This document shows positions 31,999-40,112 of a DNA stretch of 43,406 nucleotides, piece by piece; the stretch's first letter is position 1, and every line of letters starts with the position of its first letter. The translations under genes and the position numbers were made by a program. This stretch comes from DASPTT01 sp035623275 (GTDB lineage Bacteria > Actinomycetota > Acidimicrobiia > Acidimicrobiales > UBA8190). Where the stretch lies: the NCBI GenBank assembly GCA_035623275.1, contig DASPTT010000030.1, positions 1-43,406 on the forward strand. The letters are read 5' to 3'. The notes beneath the pieces are model-generated. The model saw only the letters and a program-made list of their open reading frames with translations, ran no database searches and was not told the DNA's origin.

Positions 31999-32150
31999 CG
32001 GCCGATCTCCTGGCCGCGATCGTCGCGCTCGTCTTCGTCGGCGTGATGGTGCTCGCCGCCACCGGCGCGATCGTCTGGGGCGAGCGCTCCCGGCGCGTCC
32101 CCGCGGCGCAGCCGGTCCCCGTCGACGGCCGGAGGGCGCGCCGGCCATAA
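31995..32150 (+). CDS. Small single-helix membrane protein
   Basis: A 51-residue protein starting at GTG 31995, overlapping the preceding stop by 4 bp. It has one strong hydrophobic segment near the N-terminus (LLAAIVALVFVGVMVLAATGAIVW) and then a basic, Pro-containing cytoplasmic tail. No family is recognised. Coupling to the upstream Cys/His protein suggests a joint role. Confidence 0.45.
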   Translation: MTADLLAAIVALVFVGVMVLAATGAIVWGERSRRVPAAQPVPVDGRRARRP

Positions 32151-32270
32151 CCCCCGTTCGACCGGTGCCGACGGTGACCAACGTCTCTGTCGGGCCGGGC
32201 CGATGCGCGGTGCACTGGACCCAGCAGGCGGAGAGCCGAGCGATGGGAACGGCGACGGGAAGGTGACCCA

Positions 32271-32438
32271 GTGCAATGGGTTCGGCTCGCATGGCGAGGT
32301 TTCGACGCCGTGGCCGAGTCCGTCACGGGGCTGTTCCTCGGGTCGCTGCGCCTCGTCATCGGGGGCGTGATCGAGGTCGTCGCCGTCGTCGGCGCCCTGC
32401 GTCGGGGGCTGCGCACCTCACACGTGCACCGGCACTGA
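32271..32438 (+). CDS. Possible 55-residue membrane-associated peptide
   Basis: GTG at 32271 with GAAGGTG upstream opens a 55-residue frame. It has a mildly hydrophobic segment (SLRLVIGGVIEVVAVVGAL) flanked by Arg and ends in a His/Arg tail. Codon third positions are mostly G or C, as in genes of this genome, but the frame is short and unsupported by similarity. Confidence 0.3.
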   Translation: MQWVRLAWRGFDAVAESVTGLFLGSLRLVIGGVIEVVAVVGALRRGLRTSHVHRH

Positions 32439-32545
32439 GGGCCGGCGCGCCGGCACGCGGCGCTGGTGACGAAGGACCCTGGAACCCGACCGGCCCAGAC
32501 GATTCCATGGTCGGGGGCGGTTCTCGCAGCCCGAGGGGAGGCGGC

Positions 32546-32569
32546 ATGGGGTCGGTGATGGCGCCGTGA
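32546..32569 (+). other. Seven-codon leader ORF coupled to the GAP-family gene
   Basis: ATG at 32546 has a strong GGGGAGG 4 nt upstream and encodes MGSVMAP. Its TGA overlaps the GTG start of the GAP-family gene (GTGA, 32566-32569), which has no ribosome binding site of its own at the proper distance. Ribosome delivery by coupling is likely. Confidence 0.4.
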
Positions 32570-33219
32570 CCCTCGACCTGATCGTCATCGGCCTGGCCAT
32601 CACCCTCGAGCCGATCCCGCTCACGGCGTTCATCCTCGTTCTCGCCTCCAGACACGGCGTGCGCAAGGGCGCCGCCTTCGTCTTCGGGTGGCTCGCCTCG
32701 CTGGCGATCGTGGTGGCGGCCACCTTGCTGGCCACCGGGAACACGCCACCACGGCCCAAGACCGGCCCCACCACCGCCGCCTTGGCCGTCAAGATCGCCA
32801 TCGGCCTCGCACTGCTGATCGTCGCCGCACGGCAGCACCGGAGGATGGGCCGGCCCAAGAAGCCCAAGAAGCCGCCCAAGTGGCAGGCGACGGTGGACAC
32901 GATGTCGCCGTGGTTCGCCATGGCCCTGGCGTTCTTGGTCCAGCCCTGGGGTCTCGTGGCGGCCGGCGTGGCGACCATCGTGAGCGCCAAGCTCACCAGC
33001 TGGGAGAGTTCGCTCGCCATCGTCCTGTTCTGCGTGGTGGCGACGGCCTCGTACCTGGTGATGGAGCTCTACGCCGGCTTCCGGCCGCAGAAGGCGCAGG
33101 CGTTCCTCGACAGCCTTCGCCGATGGCTGGCGACGCACACCGACCAGGTCATCATCGTCGTGTCCCTGGTGGCCGGCTTCTGGTTGATCGGCAAGAGCCT
33201 GTACCTGCTGTTCAGCTGA
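32566..33219 (+). CDS. GAP-family (Sap/LysE-like) membrane protein, second copy
   Basis: Membrane protein of 217 residues with about six hydrophobic segments. It shares the layout of the protein at 6879-7553: an N-terminal ITLEPIPLTAFILVLASRHG segment, three helices, a basic loop (here RRMGRPKKPKKPPK) and the C-terminal helix pair. The two are clearly diverged. Glycolipid or small-molecule export is suggested by the family only. The GTG start at 32566 appears to be coupled to a seven-codon leader frame. Confidence 0.72.
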   Translation: MTLDLIVIGLAITLEPIPLTAFILVLASRHGVRKGAAFVFGWLASLAIVVAATLLATGNTPPRPKTGPTTAALAVKIAIGLALLIVAARQHRRMGRPKKPKKPPKWQATVDTMSPWFAMALAFLVQPWGLVAAGVATIVSAKLTSWESSLAIVLFCVVATASYLVMELYAGFRPQKAQAFLDSLRRWLATHTDQVIIVVSLVAGFWLIGKSLYLLFS

Positions 33220-33315
33220 CCGTGGCGCGGTGCCCGGCACGGGCCGGCGAGCACGGCGGCGTCGAACGCGGCCTCCCCACCACCGCCGCCCGCATCCCAG
33301 GCCATGATCCCCCGT

Positions 33316-36222
33316 TCAGCCGGCGGCCCCCCGGCCGACGGCCTGCATGGCGGCGTGCTCGTGCAGCGCCTTCTCGTCCTCGTGCGTCGCCGGCTTGAGG
33401 TCGAAGACGACCTGTGTGACGGTGCCCGTGAACGCGTACGGCGCCTTGGGCTCGTACTCCCGGTCGACCACGAGCCCGTTGTCGCGCCCGACGTCCATGC
33501 CCGAATAGGACGAGAACGCCACCGGCACCGTGCGGGGCATCTTGCCCTCGCCGACCACCTTGTCGTTGGCGTACAGCGTCACCACCCCCCCGGTGCCGGG
33601 CTTGGACTCGTCGGCCACGAACAGCACCTTCACCGACACGTCCCCGGTCGGGAGCGGCTCGCTCGAGCGCTGCCGGTAGGTCTCCACGCCGAGCATCGAG
33701 TAGGTGTGGCGGAGCCGGCCCTCGGGGTCGACCCAGAGGGCGAACCCGCCGATGAAGTCGGCGTTGGCGACGATGACCCCCTCTGCCCCGCCCTCGGGGA
33801 CCTGCAGGTCGGCCTCGATGGCATAGGAGCGCCCGAAGATCCGCGGCACCATCCCGCGCTGGACGTTCTGGACGTCGCCGGCGAAGGCGTAGCGCGACAT
33901 GGTGGGCATGGGCGGCAGGATCCCGAACATGACCGACGCGCCGCCGAAGAGGGGCAGGACCCGGTTGCGCTCGGCCTCGGCCCACCACAGCTCCTGGAGC
34001 TCTCGGACCTTGTCGGGATGCTCGGCCGCGACGTCCCTGGCCTGCGAGAAGTCGTCGGGGAGGAAGTAGAGCTCCCACGGCGCGTCGCGGTCGGGGTCGA
34101 AGTCCCCCTCGGGCCCGAACCGCCTGATCGCCCCGGGCGAGAAGTCCCACGGGACCCGGTCCGGCTTCGACGCGGCCCACCAGCCGTCCTTGTACATGGC
34201 GCGGCTGGCGAACATCTCGAAGTACTGCGTGGTGTGGCGCTCCTCGGCCCCGGCGTCGCCGAAGGTGTAGAGGAAGCTGGTGCCGTCCATCGGCTCCTGG
34301 GCGATGCCGTCCACCATGGTCGGCTCGGGAAGCCCGACGGCCTCCAAGATGGTCGGGGCGAGGTCGATGCAGTGCGTGAACTGGGCGCGGATCTCGGCGC
34401 TGGGTTCGATGCGCGCCGGCCAGGCCACCACCATCGGGTTCCGGGTCCCGCCGAGGTGGCTGGCCATCTGCTTGCCCCATCGGAAGGGGGTGTTGCCGGC
34501 ATGGGCCCATGCCGCGGCGTAGTGGGGCGCGGTGTGGTCCCCGCCGAGCGCCTCGATCCCGCCGTACTCCTCGATGAGCTGCAGCTGGTGGTCGGCGTCG
34601 AGCACGATCCCGTTGAGGAAGGTCATCTCGTTGAACGAGCCGGTGACGGTGCCTTCCATGCTGGCGCCGTTGTCGCCCCAGATGTAGACGACGAGCGTGT
34701 TCTCCAAGTCGCCCATCGCCTCCACGGCGTCGAGCAGCCGTCCCACGTTCCAGTCCGCGTTCTCGCAGAATCCCGCGTAGACCTCCATCTGCCGGGCGTA
34801 GAGCTTCTTCTGGTTCTCCGAGAGCGAGTCCCAGGCCGGGAAGAGGTCCGGACGCGGCGTCAGCTCCGTGTCGGGGGGCACGATGCCCAGCTCCTTCTGG
34901 CGTGCAAGCGTCTCCTCGCGCAGCACGTCCCAACCACGGTCGAATCGGCCCTTGTAGCGATCGGCCCACTCCCTCGCCACGTGGTGCGGGGCGTGGGCGC
35001 AGCCCGTGGAGTAGTACATCATCCACGGCTTGGTGGCGTCCTGGGCCCGCACCGCGTGCAGCCACTCGATCGCCTCGTCGGTGAGGTCGTCCGGGAAGTA
35101 GTAGGGCTTGCCGTCGGTGCCCGGCAGCACCCCGATGGTCGAATTGTCCTGGGTGATGATGGGGTCGTACTGGCCCGCCGCCCCGGACAGGAAGCCCCAC
35201 CAGTGGTCGAAGCCCCAGGCCTGGGGCCAGTGGTCGAAGGGCCCGGCCGCCCCCTGGACGTTGTCTGGAGTGAGGTGCCACTTGCCGAAGCCGCCGGTGA
35301 CGTAGCCGTTGTCCCGCAGGATCCGCGGGACCGCGGCGCAGGTGCGCGGCTTGACCGCGCTGTACCCCGGGAACGGACCGGGGTACTCGGCGATCGAGCC
35401 GAACCCGACGCGATGTTGGTTCCGACCGGTGAGCAGGGCGGCCCGGGTGGGCGAGCACACCGCGGTGACGTGGAACCGGTTGTAGGTGAGGCCCATCCGC
35501 TGGACCCGGGTGAGAGTAGGCGTGCTGATGGGGCCGCCGAAGGTGTCGGTGTTGCCGAAACCGGCGTCGTCGATGAGCACCACGAGCACGTTGGGCGCGT
35601 CCTCGGGCGCCTGCGGGCCGGGGATCATGGACCAGTCGGCGACCGACTCCCGCAGCGTGCGTCCCGCGGTGCCACCGAAGTTGCGGTCGGGGATCGGGAG
35701 CACGGTGCGGTCCGGGGTGAACTTCCCCGCCGCCTCGGCCAGAGCCGACTTGAGCTCGCGCAGGCTCCCCTTCTCCATGCGCACCACCGACTTGGCCGGC
35801 GTGCCCTGCAGGGCGCGCTCGGCGGCCAGACGGTCGTCCTCGTCGACCATGGCGATGACCAGCGCGGTGCCCGGCGCGAGCTTGTCGCCGAGGCCCTCCT
35901 CGAGTCCCGAGTCCAGCTTGTGCCTGGCGAACCGGCCGACCAGCGCGCCCGCGGCGCCGCCCACCACGACCGACGCCAGCAGGGGGGGCGAGAACAGGCC
36001 CACCACCAGCCCCACGCCCCCGCCCCACCCGAGGCCCTTGCGGCCGAGGTGGTCACCGGTCTGGGTCACGCGCACCTGGCCGGCCGCGTCGTGGTCGACG
36101 AGGATGACGCCCTCGGAGCGCACCGTCTTGTCCTTCACCAGGGCGACCAGGGCGTCGAAGTCCTGCTGGGCCGCGGCGGCGGACGCGTAGGGGGCAAGGA
36201 TCACGTCGAAGTGGTCGCTCAT
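33316..36222 (-). CDS. DUF1269-like domain fused to an arylsulfatase
   Basis: A 968-residue protein. Residues about 1-170 resemble DUF1269 proteins: a ferredoxin-like opening, a Gly-rich hydrophobic pair (GLGWGGGVGLVVGLFSPP and LLASVVVGGAAGALVG) and VIAMVDEDD. Residues about 205-800 form a type I sulfatase. D218 and D219 bind metal, and the modifiable C256 lies in C-S-P-T-R, followed by LLTGR; GKWH and GDNG motifs follow. The C-terminal about 170 residues are a beta-rich extension. It hydrolyses a sulfate ester after conversion of C256 to formylglycine. No signal peptide is visible. The ATG has GAGGAG upstream. It is divergent from a maturase gene. Confidence 0.9.
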   Translation of the reverse strand: MSDHFDVILAPYASAAAAQQDFDALVALVKDKTVRSEGVILVDHDAAGQVRVTQTGDHLGRKGLGWGGGVGLVVGLFSPPLLASVVVGGAAGALVGRFARHKLDSGLEEGLGDKLAPGTALVIAMVDEDDRLAAERALQGTPAKSVVRMEKGSLRELKSALAEAAGKFTPDRTVLPIPDRNFGGTAGRTLRESVADWSMIPGPQAPEDAPNVLVVLIDDAGFGNTDTFGGPISTPTLTRVQRMGLTYNRFHVTAVCSPTRAALLTGRNQHRVGFGSIAEYPGPFPGYSAVKPRTCAAVPRILRDNGYVTGGFGKWHLTPDNVQGAAGPFDHWPQAWGFDHWWGFLSGAAGQYDPIITQDNSTIGVLPGTDGKPYYFPDDLTDEAIEWLHAVRAQDATKPWMMYYSTGCAHAPHHVAREWADRYKGRFDRGWDVLREETLARQKELGIVPPDTELTPRPDLFPAWDSLSENQKKLYARQMEVYAGFCENADWNVGRLLDAVEAMGDLENTLVVYIWGDNGASMEGTVTGSFNEMTFLNGIVLDADHQLQLIEEYGGIEALGGDHTAPHYAAAWAHAGNTPFRWGKQMASHLGGTRNPMVVAWPARIEPSAEIRAQFTHCIDLAPTILEAVGLPEPTMVDGIAQEPMDGTSFLYTFGDAGAEERHTTQYFEMFASRAMYKDGWWAASKPDRVPWDFSPGAIRRFGPEGDFDPDRDAPWELYFLPDDFSQARDVAAEHPDKVRELQELWWAEAERNRVLPLFGGASVMFGILPPMPTMSRYAFAGDVQNVQRGMVPRIFGRSYAIEADLQVPEGGAEGVIVANADFIGGFALWVDPEGRLRHTYSMLGVETYRQRSSEPLPTGDVSVKVLFVADESKPGTGGVVTLYANDKVVGEGKMPRTVPVAFSSYSGMDVGRDNGLVVDREYEPKAPYAFTGTVTQVVFDLKPATHEDEKALHEHAAMQAVGRGAAG

Positions 36223-36391
36223 GGGGGCTCCTCGGGGCGAAGGTGGCCTGCCTGCTCATCCTGGGGCGACGAGCTCGAGGCCGGCCAGGGCCCGAAGCCC
36301 CTTTTCCCCGGCGACGGCGCCGGTCGCGGCGTCGACGCCCGCCCCCGGTCCTAGGCTCCGGTCGGTCGGCGCAGACCCGCGGAGAGGCCCG

Positions 36392-37759
36392 ATGACCCGC
36401 ACCCCGATGACCCAGGGCACCCAGGGCACCCCGGTCACGCGGGGCACTCCGGTCACGCTGGCCACGGCGGGGACCGATCCGGCGTTGCCGACGCTGCCCA
36501 CGAGCCGGCCCGGGGATGCGCCCGACGCCTTCCACGTGCTGGCCAAGCCGTCGGGCCCCATCTGCAACCTCGACTGCCGGTACTGCTACTTCCTGGAGAA
36601 GGAAGCCCTCTATCCCGGCGACCGGTTCCGCATGGCACCCGAGACGCTGGAGCGCTACGTCCGCCAGGTCATCGAGTCCCACGACGGGCCCGAGGTCACC
36701 GTCGCCTGGCAGGGCGGCGAGCCGACGCTCATGGGCCTCGACTTCTTCGGTCGAGCCATGGCGCTGGTCGAGCGCTACCGCCGACCGGGGCAGGTCGTCT
36801 CCCACACCATCCAGACGAACGGGACGCTGCTCACCGACGAGTGGTGCGCGTTCCTGGCCGAGCACCACTACCTGGTGGGCATCAGCATCGACGGGCCCCG
36901 GGCGCTCCACGACGCCTATCGCGTGGACAAGCGGGGGCGACCCACCTTCGACCGCGTCATGACGGGCCTCGGGCGCCTGCAGGCGCACGGCGTCGACGTC
37001 AACGTGCTGTGCACGGTGCACGCCGCCAACCAGGACCACCCGCTGGAGGTCTACCGGTTCTTCCGCGACGACCTCGGCCTCCGCCACCTCCAGCTCATCC
37101 CCATCGTCGAACGCGCGGACGCCGTCGGCGGCGGAGGTGACGCCGTGACCGACCGGTCCGTCGATCCCGACGCCTGGGGCCGGTTCCTGGTGGCGGTGTT
37201 CGACGAGTGGCTGGTGCGGGACGTCGGCCAGGTGTTCGTCTCGCACTTCGACGCCGCCCTGGCGTCGTGGCTCGGGGTCCGGCCCGGCCTGTGCATATTC
37301 GGCGAGACCTGCGGTGACGCCGTCGCGCTGGAGCACAACGGCGACGTCTACGCCTGCGACCATTTCGTCGACCCCGAGCACCTGGTGGGCAACATCAACC
37401 AGACCCACCTGGTGGAGCTGCTCGCCTCCAAGCCCCAGCGCGAGTTCGGGCTGGCCAAACGCGACACCCTGCCCGGCATCTGCCGGCGCTGCCCGGTGCG
37501 CTTCGCCTGCAACGGCGAGTGCCCGAAGAACCGCTTCGCCACCACACCCGAGGGGGAGCCCGGGCTCAACTACCTGTGTGCCGGGTACCTGGCCTTCTTC
37601 ACGCACGTCGACGGCGCCATGCGGATGATGGCCGACCTGCTGCGCCGGGGCCGCTACGCCGACGAGGTCATGGCGGTCTTCGCCGCCGCCCGGCGCAACG
37701 ACCCCTGTCCCTGCGGCAGCGGCCGCAAGGCCAAGCACTGCCACCGCCGCGACGGCTGA
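36392..37759 (+). CDS. Radical-SAM sulfatase maturase (anSME-like) with SEC-C tail
   Basis: A 455-residue radical-SAM/SPASM enzyme that should oxidise the sulfatase Cys to formylglycine. The cluster motif is CxxxCxxC (C58, C62, C65), followed by GGEPTL and QTNGTLL. C-terminal Cys (LCIFGETCGD, YACDHF, CRRCPVRFACNGECP, YLCAGY) match the SPASM clusters of this family. Residues 435-455 are a zinc-binding SEC-C motif (CPCGSGRKAKHC). The N-terminal about 40 residues are a Thr/Pro/Gly repeat-like extension. The ATG at 36392 follows GGAGAGG. It is divergent from the sulfatase gene across 169 bp. Confidence 0.92.
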   Translation: MTRTPMTQGTQGTPVTRGTPVTLATAGTDPALPTLPTSRPGDAPDAFHVLAKPSGPICNLDCRYCYFLEKEALYPGDRFRMAPETLERYVRQVIESHDGPEVTVAWQGGEPTLMGLDFFGRAMALVERYRRPGQVVSHTIQTNGTLLTDEWCAFLAEHHYLVGISIDGPRALHDAYRVDKRGRPTFDRVMTGLGRLQAHGVDVNVLCTVHAANQDHPLEVYRFFRDDLGLRHLQLIPIVERADAVGGGGDAVTDRSVDPDAWGRFLVAVFDEWLVRDVGQVFVSHFDAALASWLGVRPGLCIFGETCGDAVALEHNGDVYACDHFVDPEHLVGNINQTHLVELLASKPQREFGLAKRDTLPGICRRCPVRFACNGECPKNRFATTPEGEPGLNYLCAGYLAFFTHVDGAMRMMADLLRRGRYADEVMAVFAAARRNDPCPCGSGRKAKHCHRRDG

Positions 37760-37772
37760 CGCACCGACAGCC

Positions 37773-38939
37773 TCAGGCCAGGACGCACCTCGTGCCCGTG
37801 TAGATCGTGGGCATGCACTTGTTGCAGTGCACGCACAGCGACTCGTACGCGGGGTCCTTGCGCATCTCGGCCAGCAGCTCGGGCTCGCGCAGCAGCGCCC
37901 GGCCCATCTGGACGAACGAGAACCCCTCGTCGAGGGCGCGTTGCACGGTGTCGAGCCGCGTGATCCCGCCGAGGAGGATCAGCGGCATCGTCAGCGCCGA
38001 GCGGAACTGGCGGGCGTAGGGGAGGAAATAGGCCTCCTCGTAGGGGTATTCCTTGAAGAACCGGGCCCCGAACATCTTCACGCCGGTCTTGAGGACGCCC
38101 GGGAAGACGGCCGCCATCTCGTCGATGGGGGCCTCGCCCCGGAAGTAGTACATCGGGTTCTCGAAGGAGCTCCCGCCGGTGAAGGTCAGCGCGTCGAGCG
38201 AGCCGTCGGCTTCGAGCATCCGGGCGAACTCGAGGCTCTCGGTCAGCCACAGCCCGCCGCGCACGCCGTCGGTCATGTTGACCTTGGCCGTCACCGCCAT
38301 GTCGGGCCCGGCCCCCTCGCGCACTGCCCGCACCGCCTGGAGCGGGAAGCGGGCACGGTTCTCGAGCGACCCGCCGAACTCGTCGTGGCGGCGGTTCATC
38401 CTCGGTGAGAGGAAGGCGCTGAGCAGGTACCCGTGGCCGAGATGGACCTCCACGGCGTCGAAGCCGGCCTCCCGCAGCACTCGCGCACCGCTCGCATAGA
38501 GCTCGGTGAGGCGCTCGATGTCCTGCGCGGTCACCGCCTGGGTCCGGCGCATGCCGAGCGGGCTGAAGACGCGCGACGGTGCCATCGCCGGCGATTTCGT
38601 CCCCATCGGGTTCGCCACCGGGCCCGCGTGGCCGATCTGGGCGGCGATCGCCGCGCCTTGCTCGTGCACCGCGTCCACCAGGCTGCGCAACCCCTCCCCG
38701 ACCTCGGGGGCGTCGAGCACGATCTGGTGCCCGTCGGTGGTGCCGGCCCGGGTCACCGCGCAGTACGCCACCGTGGTCATACCGACGCCACCGGCGGCGA
38801 AGCGGCGGTGGAACTCGATCAGCTCGGGGGTCACCACCCGTCGGGGCGTGCGCCCCTCGAATGTCGCGGCCTTGATGATGCGGTTGCGCAGCTGCACCGG
38901 GCCAAGCCGGGCGGGGGAGAACGGGTCGGAGCCAGCCAT
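37773..38939 (-). CDS. NADH:flavin oxidoreductase (old yellow enzyme family)
   Basis: FMN-dependent TIM-barrel reductase of 388 residues. Signatures are RNRIIKAATFEGRT, the substrate-binding HLGHGYLLSAFLSPRMNRR region, and the phosphate-binding LLGGITRLDTVQRAL and VQMGRALL. It ends in a Cys-rich tail, C369-x2-C372-x2-C375-x9-C385, reminiscent of the FeS motif of 2,4-dienoyl-CoA reductase but shorter and at the very end. Electron-poor enones or enoyl thioesters are likely substrates. The ATG has no strong ribosome binding site. It lies 13 bp from the convergent maturase stop. Confidence 0.88.
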   Translation of the reverse strand: MAGSDPFSPARLGPVQLRNRIIKAATFEGRTPRRVVTPELIEFHRRFAAGGVGMTTVAYCAVTRAGTTDGHQIVLDAPEVGEGLRSLVDAVHEQGAAIAAQIGHAGPVANPMGTKSPAMAPSRVFSPLGMRRTQAVTAQDIERLTELYASGARVLREAGFDAVEVHLGHGYLLSAFLSPRMNRRHDEFGGSLENRARFPLQAVRAVREGAGPDMAVTAKVNMTDGVRGGLWLTESLEFARMLEADGSLDALTFTGGSSFENPMYYFRGEAPIDEMAAVFPGVLKTGVKMFGARFFKEYPYEEAYFLPYARQFRSALTMPLILLGGITRLDTVQRALDEGFSFVQMGRALLREPELLAEMRKDPAYESLCVHCNKCMPTIYTGTRCVLA

Positions 38940-38962
38940 GGCCCGACGCTATCCCGTCGACG

Positions 38963-39403
38963 CTATCCCGGCAGGGGGAACCCGAGTTCGGCCGTGCCGC
39001 TCAGGTGCTCGCCGAGGTCGTTCACGGCGCGGAACGTCACCTCGACGATTCCCTCGCCGTCGCGCACCTCGTGGCCCGTGACCGACCCCGAGTACACGAG
39101 GGGGCCCCCCGGGAACATGGGCACGCCGAGCCGGATGGCGAGACGCCGGACCACGGCGTCGGGCCCGGCCCAGTCGGTGAGGAACCGGCTGCAGTACGCC
39201 GTGTCGGAGAGGATGTTCATGAAGATGTCGGGTGCGCCTTGCGAATTGGCGTAGTCGCGGTCGTGGTGGACGGGCATGAAGTCGCGGCTGGCGATGGCGC
39301 CGGCCACGATGACGGTCGCCGTGACGTCGACGGCCATGTCGGGGAGCTCGTCGCCCTCGGCGACGTCCCCCCAGGCCGGCGTCCTGCGCACGGGCGCGCT
39401 CAT
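38963..39403 (-). CDS. MaoC-like hotdog dehydratase, second subunit
   Basis: Single hotdog-fold protein of 146 residues. The hydratase-2 motif is recognisable as SRDFMPVHHDRDYANSQGAPDIFMN, containing the catalytic Asp and His (D41, H46/H47). It lacks an N-terminal hotdog, which the upstream gene supplies. The ATG overlaps that gene's stop by 4 bp. Together they should form a heteromeric enoyl-CoA hydratase like those of steroid or long-chain acyl degradation. Confidence 0.85.
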   Translation of the reverse strand: MSAPVRRTPAWGDVAEGDELPDMAVDVTATVIVAGAIASRDFMPVHHDRDYANSQGAPDIFMNILSDTAYCSRFLTDWAGPDAVVRRLAIRLGVPMFPGGPLVYSGSVTGHEVRDGEGIVEVTFRAVNDLGEHLSGTAELGFPLPG

Positions 39404-39954
39404 GCGGGGGCTCCTTCGGGTTTGAACTTGAGGATGCGGAACCGCTGGCGGCCCACCACCTCGCCTGCCTCGTCGGTGTACGTGGTGACCCAGGTGACGA
39501 ACCGGCCGGGCCCGAGACGGGTCTGCTTCTCCTCCGTGAAGGACTCCCAGGTCGACGTGGCCGACACGACCTCGCCGAGGCGCAGGTAGCGGACGATCTC
39601 GAACTCAGAGTTGGTGGCAAGGGTGCCGACGTAGCCGGCCTCGTCGAGGGCGGCCAGCGCGGTGGGCCCCTCGGTCTCCACCGGCGAACCGCCCCGCTCG
39701 GCGATCCCGCTGATCTTCGGCGTCGCCATCGTCCAGGTCTGGAGCATGAGCGGCGGTGCCACGATGGCACCGAACCGTGAGCGCGCCGCCGCATCGGGGT
39801 CGGTGTAGACGGGGTTCCAGTCCTCGAACGCCGCCGCCCAGTGCCGGATCATCGGCTGGTTCACGGGGTCGGGGGCGACCGCCACACCCCGTCCGCCCAC
39901 GGGACGGCCCACCATGGCCCGCAGCCGGGCGTCGAGGTCCTCTGGTTGCCGCAC
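39400..39954 (-). CDS. MaoC-like N-terminal hotdog dehydratase (FAS1-type), first subunit
   Basis: Protein of 184 residues with a hotdog fold of the N-terminal MaoC/FAS1-like dehydratase family. HWAAAFEDWNPVYTDPDAAARSRFGAIVAPPLMLQTW is typical; the catalytic Asp/His pair is not clear in this subunit. The C-terminal strand pattern FVTWVTTYTDEAGEVVGRQRFRIL fits. It starts with GTG 39954 after GGAGGAG. It is divergent from the acyl-CoA ligase gene, suggesting activation and hydration of the same class of acyl-CoA. Confidence 0.85.
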   Translation of the reverse strand: MRQPEDLDARLRAMVGRPVGGRGVAVAPDPVNQPMIRHWAAAFEDWNPVYTDPDAAARSRFGAIVAPPLMLQTWTMATPKISGIAERGGSPVETEGPTALAALDEAGYVGTLATNSEFEIVRYLRLGEVVSATSTWESFTEEKQTRLGPGRFVTWVTTYTDEAGEVVGRQRFRILKFKPEGAPA

Positions 39955-40017
39955 CCGATCTCCTCCCTGTCCCGCCGCGGGTGCCCTCTCCTATAGCAGC
40001 CCGGGTGGGAGCCGAGG

Positions 40018-40056
40018 GAATCGGGAACCGGAATCGGGAACCGGAATCGAGAACCG
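40018..40056. repeat. Three 13-bp tandem repeats in the MaoC/ligase intergenic region
   Basis: Three adjoining units of GAATCGGGAACCG, the third with one change (GAATCGAGAACCG). They sit between the divergent MaoC and acyl-CoA ligase starts, 57 bp before the ligase ATG. They could be iterated regulator half-sites or a slippage repeat. Confidence 0.85.
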
Positions 40057-40112
40057 GCACCGGTCGGCCCGGCGGTGCGAAGGTCGGGTCCCGATGCTGT
40101 AGGAAATTCGCC

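Noticed and set aside
32276..32569. 97-codon frame ending at the GAP-gene start
   Set aside because: Its upstream part is Arg/Gly-rich with no ribosome binding site; only the last seven codons have a convincing initiation site, and those are reported separately.
36053..37744. Open frame of 563 codons antisense to the sulfatase maturase
   Set aside because: It lies opposite a gene with complete radical-SAM and SPASM motifs and has no recognisable domain.
40018..40056. CRISPR-like array
   Set aside because: Only three contiguous 13-bp units with no spacers and no cas gene in the window.
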